Positions 45,801-56,300 of a stretch of 64,000 nt of DNA are shown one piece after another. The stretch's first letter is position 1. Each line of letters begins with the position of its first letter. This DNA is from Porites lobata (Eukaryota > Cnidaria > Anthozoa > Scleractinia > Poritidae): the NCBI GenBank assembly GCA_942486035.1, contig CALNXK010000006.1:3292501-3356500 (forward strand), given 5' to 3'. The position numbers were made by a program, and so were the translations under genes. Under the pieces are notes generated by a model. The model saw nothing but the letters and a program-made list of their open reading frames with translations. It searched no databases and was not told the DNA's origin.

Positions 45801-47577
45801 GCATTCGAGTCCCGGCATCGATTCTATATTTGGGTTGTGTTTGTTGTGCTGGGTTCAGTCTTCTCTTCTCAGAGAGATTCCTTTCCGGATGCTCCAGTTT
45901 TTCCTTCTCCTTATAAACTATAACATTCGATCTTGAACACAAGAACACTTTCAAACGCCTTTTTTGAATTCACAAGTAATGCTCTCACCATTGTATTCGT
46001 ATAGTCGAATGGCCTGTACGCGAATATGCCGCAGTTAAGGACTAATATTTACTAACCCGAAGAGACTACAGACAGACAGATACTCAGCAGACAGCGGAAC
46101 AAAATTAAACTGAACGTGTGTTATGGTCAATGTTCTATCTAGTCCAATAAAAAGAGATTATTGGGCATGTATAAGGAGTGTATAATATAAAGTCAGCAAA
46201 TCGATAACAAGACTAGATGAACAGCGCTCCTCTCTTACCTGGCGCATGGGCCTGAAGTGTGCAGCTGTTTAGTAGTAATGCGGGCACTCTAAAGCAGTGG
46301 CTCTCTCCTTTAAACTCTACTTGATATGGTCCACCGTCTGCAAGGAGGGGCTTGTTGAATACGAACAGAACTCTCTCCTTTGCCTGAATTGGAAGTTAAT
46401 AAGGGAAAGAAACACTGGCTTAAAAGCACAAACGTATTCTGTCTAAATGCTCTGTTAGCATCTGTTTAGCCTGTTCTGAGCGTTCAGATAGTAGGGCGCG
46501 GGTTAAATATAGACCGAGGAAAAAAAGAGGGAAGACTGGGGGAAAGGGTAGGGATTCTCTCGCTCGCCCCTGTCTTTTATTGCTTTTCCCTCGTTTTCCC
46601 TAACGCTCGCCCCGTACGATTCAACGTGCTCCCCACTATCTGATTATCGGAAAAGGCCTATAAGGCAAAAGATAGAACGTTGTGACTTTCGAAGCTTTAT
46701 GTCTTTGGGTGTACTTATTTCAAAATATGTAGACTTATTAATGTCGATCAGACGCTGTATCTCATGTAGGGCCTTTCTCATAGCCCTGTCGGCCCTTTTA
46801 GCGAAAAATAGAGAAATCAAAAGAAACAATAAAGTCCCTTAGCCCCGAAACAATAGCAGCTGCTTCTTGTTGAACAAGTGAAATAAAACTGTCATAGCTA
46901 CACCTACTGACAGGCTTGAGTAAAGACATCTAATTCTCGTTTTGAACTGATATACGGTTTTTGAGTGAGATAGTTTTGTGTGACGAGTAATGAACCGTTA
47001 ACCTGTCGCTGAGAAATGTTTTACGATCGGGGGGTTGGTACAAATGCCTTTAGTGAGTCAATACATCTGAAAAAGAACAGTTCTTCTTTTCGGCGTAATA
47101 CAACAGTAAAATTCTTACATCATATTGTGACTTTTCTGGCGATACTGCTACAAGCTGCCTGACCTCATCTGAAACATCAATGGCGATAGTTGATTTAACT
47201 GAACAAGACTGACAGATTATAAAAAGAAAATCAGTAACTTAGTGGTCAACTATCTCTAAGACGGACACCATTATTCTTTTCTTTATTACAAGACAGTTCA
47301 AGTCATGGGCCGTTCGCAACATGCAATGACTTTCGTCTTAGGGGGAGTTGACTGTGGATCAAAACATCCACGTGGTAGAAACGACTTCCACCAAGTTGTT
47401 GGAATTATGGCAATCTCTGGGAATCTCTCAATAATAGTATAATAGTAGGCAGGAGCCGATTACCTGGTTAGTCAGTAGTAGGAGACCAACAGTGCCCTTG
47501 TTATGAAGCAAGAGTACTAGTATAACTCTACGGTTTGTTAAAAATATCATACCATATATACAGTCCGGTTCCTCCAT
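36839..47577 (-). CDS. BCAP/BANK/Dof-family PI3K adaptor (PIK3AP1-like), 16 coding exons, 563 aa
   Basis: Exons: 47577-47553, 47168-47119, 46383-46239, 45428-45150, 44634-44435, 44094-43923, 42746-42610, 41970-41790, 41670-41636, 40924-40896, 40319-40246, 39223-39189, 38477-38449, 37760-37699, 37307-37122, 36891-36839. All junctions are GT-AG and phase-compatible; the CDS is 1692 nt. Layout: short N-terminus with CIYDEV; DBB domain (about 26-160: VLFVFNKPLL, LYDKNKHYDPF, then VEFVSRSKVLQDLLEKV and the DPEELLCSSFGIS helix typical of BCAP/BANK); ankyrin-like segment (about 170-230, MIHFAAAYGL, DGLRPKEIAEENGHSEL); EDLYMRM (Y259), a YxxM site of the kind that binds PI3K p85; EDFYDSV (Y278); proline-rich SH3 ligands (PPLPPRSP, KPPEPPARS, LPPRKPRP); and a C-terminus with DEYGYV. 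The N-terminal TIR domain of vertebrate BCAP is not encoded. Cytosolic; it should link tyrosine kinases to PI3K. The family call is firm; orthology to BCAP versus BANK1 versus Dof is open. Confidence 0.9.
37880..38235. mobile_element. MITE, GAGGACGAGGACGAC family, copy 1 (BCAP-like intron 13)
   Basis: Left arm GAGAGCTTTAGACTTGAGGA then CGAGGACGACTAT; right arm inverted (CTCTTAGTTGTCCTCGTCTA). Interior blocks TTCACTGTACTATTTTTCAC, AAACTCGTAGCAGAATGACG and CCCACCAAAATGACGTTGGT are shared with 41082-41436. Confidence 0.65.
38884..39061. mobile_element. Foldback MITE with TAGCAACAGAAC arms (BCAP-like intron 12)
   Basis: Arms of about 46 bases: TGGGCTGTTTTAGCAACAGA, ACGGGAACGTCATTTGACGA at the left; the inverse with a few changes at the right (TCAACTGACGTTCCGGTTCT, GTTGCTAAATCAGCCCA). 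Confidence 0.65.
39497..40046. mobile_element. MITE with GCTTCGCAGACGT ends (BCAP-like intron 11)
   Basis: GCTTCGCAGACGT at 39499-39511 and ACGTCTGCGAAGC at about 40033-40045. Subterminal GGGGCACCTAAC / GTTGGGTGTCCC are also inverted. A 67-codon ORF inside (39765-39968) is probably chance or element-derived. Confidence 0.55.
40983..41048. repeat. Perfect 66-bp palindrome with no spacer
   Basis: Every base from 40983 to 41015 pairs with 41048 back to 41016: TTAATGATATTTTGGATTAT, TTATTTATCTATT, then the exact reverse complement. It lies in intron 9 of the BCAP-like gene, 59 bases beyond the 29-nt exon's acceptor side and next to the MITE at 41082. Confidence 0.95.
41082..41436. mobile_element. 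MITE, GAGGACGAGGACGAC family, copy 2 (BCAP-like intron 9)
   Basis: Left arm AGAAAGCTTTAGATCCTAGG then ACGAGGACAAC; right arm CGTAGTCGTCCTCGTCTTAG then AATCGAAAGCTCTCT. Better preserved right end than copy 1. Confidence 0.65.
42074..42265 (+). repeat. GGAATCC-rich dispersed repeat, copy 3 (BCAP-like intron 7)
   Basis: GTAAGGCAATCCGGTTTCCG, GAAATTTTTGCTTGTGG, CCCTGGGCTTTGGAATCTGG, CAAAGGAACCCGGAATCC, then more GGAATCC units. Block order as in copies 1 and 2. Confidence 0.6.
43604..43800 (+). repeat. TTTGACAGCTGTCAATTT dispersed repeat, copy 2
   Basis: TTTGACAGCTGTCAATTTAA and, further on, AAGTGTGACATTTCACATTG, as at 19056-19160. It continues with a run of GACGGACGGACGAGCGGACG absent from copy 1. 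In intron 6 of the BCAP-like gene. Confidence 0.5.
44829..44990 (-). repeat. Third copy of the CGAAACGTCA-type dispersed repeat
   Basis: TGAGTATGATCGTCTCGGTG, AACGTAGTCCTGAATA, GACTGATGTTTCGACAACCT match the two copies in the ILP-B intron. Lies between exons 4 and 5 of the BCAP-like gene. Confidence 0.55.
45556..45770. mobile_element. 215-bp foldback MITE with perfect 9-bp target duplication
   Basis: Ends TAGCCTGCGT and ACGCAGGCTA, with arms of about 40 bases (AAGCGTTTCCGTTTGGTTTC / reverse of AACCGCACGGAAACGTTT). It is bracketed by identical 9-mers GCACTAGCT at 45547-45555 and 45771-45779. A 9-bp duplication is characteristic of Mutator-like (MULE) transposition. No ORF of its own. In intron 3 of the BCAP-like gene. 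Confidence 0.85.
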
Positions 47578-48049
47578 GTTGTTGCTGTTGTTTGCTCTGA
47601 CTTTGCCGGGTATGCTTTTCTTCTACACTGTTATGTAGGATAACAATAATAAAGGGTTAGTTTTCTAATTGTTTGTGTTTTGACCGTGCCACTCTATCCT
47701 ACAGATCCTAGGTCTATTTATTGTGCAATTCACGTTTAAATGCGAGACGTTAGTTACTTCCTTATCCCTTCCGTGAAAGTGTCTATTGAATAAATAACCT
47801 AGTGTTTTCTTAGCTTAAGTTTATTCTTTATCTATAGTTCCAGTTGTTGTTTTTTTTAGACGACCACAAATTAATTTGCTGCACTGTTTATAATTTCATT
47901 CTTCTCTCTTTGCTGAACCTTCAATATGACGATCGGTCCACTTTTAGAAATCGTCATGGCTTCCAGTTCTCCTCATTTAAGAAGACAAAAGGAAGCTCCG
48001 CTTGCAGGGTGGAAGATGTGACTCTCTGAAAACTGACAACATACCTTTA

Positions 48050-48498
48050 ATAGGCCTTTTGCCATTAGTTGATCACGTGATCAACTTTCTGTAAACACGA
48101 AAACAGTTCGCTTTTGAAGAATTTAATTAGCTAGAACTGAAAGAGCATATTAAAATTAGGTAACCTGTAAATTTTCAGCCGTATATCTCAAAAATAGCGA
48201 TCGCAACGGCCGCGGAAAATCATAAGGATATTGATTTGAATGAGAAAAATAACTCCTACGACCCAGTCACGCCTGACAAGCTTGTTTTTCTCATGCAAAT
48301 CCTTCTGATTTTCGGCGGCCGTTGCAATCGTTCCTTTTGAGATGAGCGGCTGAATATTCACAGATTACTTTCTGTACTTTATTTTAATATGCTGTTTCAG
48401 TTCCTGCTAACCGGAAAATGTTCCAAAAGCGAACTGTTTTCGTGCTAACAGAAAGTTGAACACGTGAATAACTATTGCATAAGGGTGAAAAGGCCTAT
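48050..48498. mobile_element. Long foldback element, about 200-base arms
   Basis: ATAGGCCTTTTGCCATTAGT opens the left; TTGCATAAGGGTGAAAAGGC then CTAT closes the right. In between, inverted matches continue in order: ACACGAAAACAGTTCGCTTT, CGATCGCAACGGCCG, CTCATGCAAATCC. Most of the element is therefore a diverged hairpin. No ORF. Confidence 0.65.
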
Positions 48499-51454
48499 CT
48501 GTGATCGATGTCCTGTGTTGTGATTGGTCAAGGAAAAAATACAAATGACCAACAAATCTCTTTCAAGTTACCGGGTCTCGACAATTAGTTTTGAATTTGG
48601 TCAGAAGAAGTCAAAATATACAGTCAACCCAATGTAATATATATTTACACAGGAGCCGAGCTCCTGATCTACAATATTCAGAATATCTAGTTCAAAAAGG
48701 AGTGGGATTTTTTGCGATTTAATCAACTTCCTGTAAACTTTTCCGCTTAGAATGGCAAGCATTCACAGCTGGATTTATCTGTTTTCCTCGCGCGCGCAAA
48801 CACATATTAAGAAATAAATGGAAAGAAAACAATGAAAACCGCTAAGTTAAAGAATAAAAAAGTCCTGGCGTGATCAATTTCCTTTGTTATGATACGATCA
48901 ATTTTAACCGTTATAATTTGCATAATTCATGCAAATCAAATTAAACACCTAGTGCGATAAAAATATTTTGAGTGCTGCTCAATCGCCACTTCCTGAAATA
49001 GAACTGAGATAGGTTCCTTCGAATTGAAACAATCTAACCAAGTTTTTAAGACGCTGTCCATCTTGCGTGCGTTGTCAAAATACCATTCCAATATCTTTTC
49101 CGGCTAGTTCGAAACTAACCTAAGCATACACATATACCTCACGTCCTGTCTCTTTTTGATCAATTCTTGATTTGTTAATAAATTTTTCTCATTACTAGTT
49201 ATTATAGCTTTAATGGTTATCACTATTATGATTACGCGAAGTGCGTAGCTTCTTAAATTCACTCATGTTTGCATCTTCAAAGTTAAAGTTGGTTAAGGCA
49301 ATGTCGAGTATCGTCACAAGCCTCTAGAAGCTGCCAAAATGTTTCTAATAGCTCTGAAGTTTGGTGCAGCATTCTACATGCAGTTTTTATTTAAATTATC
49401 AGTCGTTATAGACAGTACCTGATTTCTGATGTGTCGACTTTCTTTGATTCTTACCCCTTTCAAAAGTTTCGAGACTTAGGGACACCAAGTGTAGAAAAAC
49501 TTACCGGCGAAAACATTTTATCATCACTGTCTTTAAAGGCTGACACTGTTTTATACTACTTACCGACTCGAACCTCACTGATGTCTTGAACCATCTGCGT
49601 AAGATCCGTTCAATATTTAGAACTAGAAACTATTCTTAGTACCTCTGCTCTCAAAAATATCGACAGTGAGGACGTCAAAGATAGAAACGTTGCAAGTTAT
49701 ACATAAAAAAGGAAGTTTGTTTCAATAATAATCAGTCCAAGGTTTCGTTTTATGTCTCATTGCACACGCCAATAACATCCAAGATCGTGAGAGACGTCTA
49801 TCGAAAATGTATTGTCTTCAGATTTAAATGTCTTGGTATCAAGCTGTTAATCTTCAAAACAAGTCATAGTAAGACAGTTAATAGCATAATAATTATTCAT
49901 TTGCTTTGTACTGACCTCCAGATATGTCTTAGCGACTGAGGACACATGAGGAAATAACAAACAAAAGGTCAGTTTTCAGCTGAACTAACAGTATCTGGGA
50001 AGAAAAACGAATGCTTAGCCAGCTCAAATGAAGGGTTTAAATAGTATATGTTACATTACTGGCACTTAAAATTGATGTCAGTGGCTGATTGTTCAAAAGG
50101 GAAGTGACGGACAAATACTTAATTCTAACAATTACCTGAGGGCATAAGAAAACAGTCTCTCTCGGCTGAGGAAGGCTAGTTTTGTTAGCCGAAATATTAG
50201 CCTATAATAAATCAGCCCTTTGCCGTTGTGCCAGCCCAGCCTGCAGTCAGTTTTGTTTTATTTCACTGTTTAAGTGACGTATGGCTACAGCATCTCTTTG
50301 ATTAGAGATCCGGCGAGAGTAACCAGTCATGTATACTGTACGCGTTGCGTGCACCTCTGCATTCAAACAGTTTTTCCCATCTGATAAGACTCTAAGTAGT
50401 ATCAGTAAGGACTAGACTTAAGAAATCCGCAACTCATAAATTATTTGATTTATGCATTCAAATTAGCGAATGCATCTCCCAGCTACACTGTCTGAGTTGG
50501 CTGCTACACTGACTATTATTTAAAACGGCCGGGTCACGCTATAGAAAAATCCATTTTACAGTTACGGGCGCAAATTAAACTAGGCTGTAGTTGACCTTAT
50601 TTTGATACAACCCTTCCTCCTTTAATGTCTTAAATCCAGCGGCGGACGGAGAATTTTGTGATAGAGGTGGCCTATAGAGATGTAGTATACAGAGTGCAAT
50701 ATGGGCGCGATAGAGCCAATCTGAGGACTGAGAGATTGAAGTTTTCTGAGATGCAATCTAGTGCATTCTGGACGCTTGAATTTAGCAAATGCCTGGATTT
50801 CATATTGCACATGTAATGCCAAAATATTCAATAAACTACAAGTGGTTATGGCCTGGCCAAAGAAGTGATTGACACTTTATGATGCTAGCAAGGGCCGAAG
50901 CGATTGCCTCGAGAGCACAACCTCCCGGCAAAGGCGGCAACATTGTCTCCCTGAAAAATTGTCAGATCCAGTTTGTTTGAGATGGATATTTACTGCATGC
51001 ATTCTGGGAGCTCTGGTCATTTGCCACTAAAAATGTAGGCTTCGAACACAGATACTTTTCTGGGCTCATGTTTAAACAAAGCTCGACTACCATCCGATAC
51101 ACGTTTACAGGAGAAAAAAATTCCCGGAGAAAAGTGGGGGCCGGGGACCTTGGGCCCACTCCTAAATCCGCCCTTGTAATCCATTGTTATTATCCATATT
51201 ATTATTATTTAGCATGATTTTCATATAAGAAAAGGAAAGAGGTTTGTCTTAAAACAAGGTCAATCTCAGCCTCACGTTCATTTAGAGGCTAAGGTACTAA
51301 GCTCATAACTGTAAAATGGTCTATTGTATAGCGATTTTGCCAAAGGAAATGTGACGGAATTAATGAATGCAGCGTTTTATTGATCGATAAGATCAAAATG
51401 ATAGGAATGCTATTGAACGTTGTGCACCTTCAGGTCCACAAAAAACTTTAAAGA

Positions 51455-51628
51455 CACTCTCTCCTCCGCGGGGAGGCTGGGGAGGAAGAAAAAGAAAGCG
51501 TGCGGGGCACGATGGGAAGGGGCCTTTTCCCTCTTTCCATCGTCGCCCACACGCTTTCTATTATTTTTCTATTCTAGTTGCTATCTTTATTGGAAAGCCT
51601 AGAGGGAGCCTCTTCGGAGGAGAGAGTG
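51455..51628. mobile_element. Foldback MITE with CACTCTCTCCTCCG ends
   Basis: CACTCTCTCCTCCGCGGGGA at the left and CTTCGGAGGAGAGAGTG at the right; inner GAAAGCGTGCGGGGCACGAT / ATCGTCGCCCACACGCTTTC also inverted. AAAGA / AAAGG flank it. Related to 33008-33095. Confidence 0.65.
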
Positions 51629-51958
51629 AAAGGCATGTAACCATTCGTAACCATTCCACTTTATTAACTATGATCGAGGTTCAAGGTTATAAGCATGCTA
51701 GGTTTAAGTCTTAAATATTTTGAATGAATGATAAAACAATTATTGAATTCGCCTTCATATGATATGAAGAATTAGCACGTAGGGTGCTATCCACGTATGC
51801 CTTTAATTGGCTTCATTCATCTAATCAATTTCAGTCTCATCCAAAAGTTGCTGAAATAACAGTTCGAAATTCAAAGGTTTTACTTGATTCAGGTAGGACA
51901 TCCCTTTCTCCTCAAGAAAACAAGAGGACGCTCTGCTTGCAGGATGCATTTCTTGCTA

Positions 51959-52438
51959 CAGTGTGCCGCGAAATTTTTGCGGATTGGCCATTTTTTTGTG
52001 TTTTGCGGGAACTAATTTTTGCGATTAGGACTGATTGGTTGTTCTCGATGGGAATTAATTTTTCAGTGCGATTTTCCCAAAGTCAGTACCCAGTATTGAT
52101 AATATTTTCGTTTTTATTGAGTACGTGCAATGCAGATATATATTTTCAAACAATACGACGGTGTGCGTACCCTATATAAAACAAATAATTCATTGTCAGT
52201 ACCGTTTTGTTTCTGAACGAAATTAAAGAGACAAGTTGTAATTGATCATGAACAGACACGATTGCTTAGTTCACTATATTTCTGTGTAGCAAATTTAAGT
52301 TAGAGAATATATTTACTCCGGAGTACATTTTTGCGGAAAAAAATGTTTGCGGTAATCTCTATTTGCGGGAACTTATTTTTGCCGATCGCTGGAAAAAATC
52401 GCAAAAATAAGAACCCGTAAAAATTTCGTGCCATACGG
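51959..52438. mobile_element. MITE with CAGTGTGCCGCGAAATTTTT ends and TA duplication
   Basis: Left end CAGTGTGCCGCGAAATTTTT then GCGG; right end inverted CCGTATGGCACGAAATTTTT then ACGG. TA lies on both sides (51957-51958, 52439-52440). The interior is full of TTTGCGG(GAACT) motifs. An ORF at 51784-52179 overlaps it and is not considered a gene. Confidence 0.65.
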
Positions 52439-53399
52439 TATACTACTCCTAGAAGTGTCCACAAAGAAATACTTCGTTTGTAACACCATTTTTTTAAATC
52501 TCTTTAATAAATTTAAGCAAATCCTTTGTTAAATAGTTGTTGTAATACTTGTGAACAAAGTCGTGTCTTGACTTCAAAGCTGATACAACTTATTACGGCT
52601 AATGAACTTAACTCCTTGTTCATACACGCGTCCACGTGTCTAAAGTATATATGTTCTACATAATGACTTATGGTTAAGTGTTCTCTTTTCTTTATCGACC
52701 CCTCGTGACCGGGTTAGCTAGAAAAACTCGAATTGACGTGATCATCAGTTAAATAAACGTCCAATTCTTCATTGCTGATCTTTATGCTTTTTTTTTTACC
52801 TAGCTGCTCGATCGACAGAAATGAAGTGTCATATGAATAATCGCCAGTTGTATTTTAATATATGGTACAGTTTATATAACAGCAAAAAGGTTGGAACGAG
52901 GCAAAGGTTCCTTTCAAAATTAGATTTAGAGCTGTCGTTTCTGGCATTATTAGCCTCACCATAGGAAAGTAGGGAATCTGACCTTAGACTCTAACTGTTT
53001 TGCCTGCTAGTATAGTACAGGAAGGTGGCCACCACTGAATTACTTTTCATTGGGCTGCCTGTGGCAAAGCCAACTTGTCAGTTTGATTCTATCCATACAC
53101 TGACATGAAGTGGAGTTTACAAGCAACCACAAAAAGTACGGATTTCATGTCCATCAAGAGGTTAGAATAAATAAATAAACCTTGTTGAATAACTTCGCTC
53201 AATAGTTGACTCTGGTAAAAACTAAGAGTCAAATCGTAATTAACTTATCATGCATGCGAGATTGTTATCTAACGCGAAGGACGTATTAGTGACTGTTTTA
53301 AAATGTCAACCGAGTGTAAGTGATTCTCTTCTGTTGTCTTTTATGAACGTATTAGAGTTCACTTGGATATCAATCCCAGAATCCCCATCGCCCCCACCG

Positions 53400-56300
53400 C
53401 TAAGGGAAATTGGATGTTCCCTCATTGGTGCCACAGACGAGGAACTTATGGGATGAAAAACTCATGCTCGTAATACTTGTGCCCAAGTTGCTGCTTCTGA
53501 ACATCTCTATGACGCAATTTTTCGTTGTAAACAAGCGCCAAGCGTCTTGGAAATCTTTCTTGATAATTCCATGCAGCAGAAAAATGAACAGGCCCTGGAA
53601 TGAGCACGTGATTGTAAAGAGGTAGTGTAAGACCAAAGTTCCGACAGTTGCCGCTAAACCAGCGAACAGCCAGTTTAGGCCAAGAAGGACAAATACCGAT
53701 ACTGTGGCCCGGAAGCGAGACAAACGATTGGCCTTTTCGCACATGTGTGGAATTTTGTAAATCTCTTTCATCACCACCAGAAATATAATGATGTTGACTG
53801 TCATGAGGAGAAGGACTGGGGCGAGAAAGGCACCGTAGAACGTATCGGCGTCCATCCAACATCTGAAAAGTAGGCGTAGTAGCTGTTATTATTGGAAAGA
53901 TATAAATTACTATCGTGACGTGACTATCGTGTCCATCAATGAAATATTAAATGTCTTAGGCTGAGCAATAAACAGTTAACTAGCAGGATCTTTGTCCACG
54001 GGTTTTGCAGTTAATTTAATACTTGATTAGGCTAGCAAAATTAGCGTTTAAATCGTTTTAAGGATGCTTTTGTGAATAGATGCTTTTCCCTTTATTTTTT
54101 AAATGGTAACTATTTACTTTAACTTGTTGATGGCCATCAGTTGTAAACTCGCCATGTTTGTTTATGTATTTTTCTCATGGTACGACTATATTATTATTAC
54201 TACTATTATTATTATTATTGTTATTTTCGTACTTAATGTAATACACGCAGATACATTAGACTGACTTCGTTTTAAAGCAAAAATTATGTGCGTGCCCTTC
54301 TTCGAGAGTCTGTGCTTGTAGTCTATATAACTTACAGTGATTCGTTGTTTTTTTTGTCCATGACATGAAAGCCGTAGGAATCAGGCTCGGCCAGCACGGT
54401 TATCACTACAACTATTGCTGGAATGACTACGAGATAAACAAAATTTAATATTGATTAACTTATATATAACGTAATATAATAAAAGAAACCATTCCGTGGC
54501 AACGGGCAAATCGCGGTAATACTAATGATCTTTAACATAATGAGAAAAAATCGGATATTCATGATTTTTTTTTTAATCCTAAGCAGTCTCAAGTTATTCG
54601 CCAAGCATTTTAGAATTTATCGAAACTTGATTCTTGATTCCCATCTTTGCAAAAGTGGAGTCGTTTGATGCACCTTTTTAATTTTTATTTCAACACACTA
54701 AAACGTGTTTGTTAGCTACGTTCTTCTTTATCTGTTTATACGCTTAACGAATAACAAACTAAGATGATGTATAACTTTAATGTATTTACTCTGCACGATG
54801 AATTTGGCGTTCATGAGAGCCACTAATCGTTTAGAATTCCACTTGCAAGATAGTAACTACAACTTTTTGAAAGAATTTTAACTTACTCCAACCTACAACT
54901 CCAGCCCTGCACATGAACTCATTCTGTGAAATAAGTGTCGTATCAAACACTTTAACGAGGTCTTGATACAGGTTATAAGCCTCAATGCTCATCCAGACAA
55001 TCGATGAAAGCAGGAAAAAGTGCAGTAGCGAGGCTATAGCTTTGCAGACGTCCAATGAGTCAGAGTCTGTTATGCTATTGATTCCAAACGTGAACAGCAA
55101 GATGGCTGCCAGCAAGGACATACTCAAGTAGATCAGAATCTGATTTTGCCGAAGACGGCGAAGTTTCCTGAGAGAGAAATAATCCCGCAATTAAATCCCC
55201 ACCTTATGAAGTGTTTTTGTATAATAAATAGGGTCATGCATGTGCAAACAAGATGCATGGCCGCCGTTTTATTGTTGTGGATACATTGGGCGTTGAGATT
55301 GGTCATTTCGTTAACTATGATCTTAGTACGGTGGTATGAGCTTGTATCATGATTTTTTCTTTGTTGTGACCACCACGTATGGTGCACAATAACAATTGTA
55401 ATCCCGCCCAAAAAACCACCTCAACCGACTGTGCTAGTCGGTTCCTTGTTCCTCAAAGGGTTATAAGTTACCAAAATACTAAACCTAGAAAACAGATCGG
55501 TTCACTAAACTGTATACCTAGATAAGCAGATGGTCAAAATCAACAGAGTGAGCCCCAAAGCGGACAGAGTACATCCCACATAAGATATAGCGGAAAGAGC
55601 TTGCTTGTGTTTGTCTGGTATATCGTCCAATTTGCGTAGAATCTTATCAGGGGTGAAGTGGATCGGCTGTAAGATTTCTAGATAGTTCGTAACTGCGGAG
55701 GCAGGGATTTTCTGCAAAAAAAGTTTAAACGTGAATTAATATGAATTAATTGATTACTAGTTTATTGATTACAATCGATTTGTAGTTTAATGGCACTCTG
55801 CACTGAGTTTTCATCCCACGAGATCAGAGCAAAAACAATTGTCTATGCGCTGCATAATCTCGTACCCAGATCTCACTCGGTTTTACCCTTGGCCGTGGGA
55901 GATCTGGGTACGAGATTATGCGCTGCATCCAGCTTCGTGACATTTTAGATGCGTTAAAGGAGAATTCCGAATCAGATTCCTGAATTCAAGAATTGCATCG
56001 TAAGAGTAGGAAAAAAAAAAGGATTTTGAAAATGCATTAGATACTAAAAATAGGACGAGATTCTCAGAAATCTTTAAGATCATTCTGAATTTAGCATTTC
56101 ACAAACTGAGCGAATCAATAATAAAATTCATTATACTATTAATGACTAATGATTAACGTGCTACCTACCTCAAAATGTAGTGATGTTCTGTTTAAACGCA
56201 CACTTGGGTATAACTGAAAATGTTTCACGGATCTTAGATAATCCCAGAAGGCGAGATTTACCAGCCCTTCCAGACGGTGGAGATTTCTGGATGGATCAGA

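Larger units (their letters stand above)
47578..53399. other. 5.8-kb stretch between the BCAP-like and GPCR genes
   Basis: No supported gene. It contains the long foldback at 48050-48498, the CTCTCCTCCG foldback at 51455-51628 and the TTTTTGCGG element at 51959-52438. The BCAP-like promoter should be just right of 47577, but no clear core element can be named. Confidence 0.45.

Noticed and set aside
45550..45916. 74- and 95-codon ORFs on opposite strands
   Set aside because: Both lie on the foldback MITE at 45556-45770.
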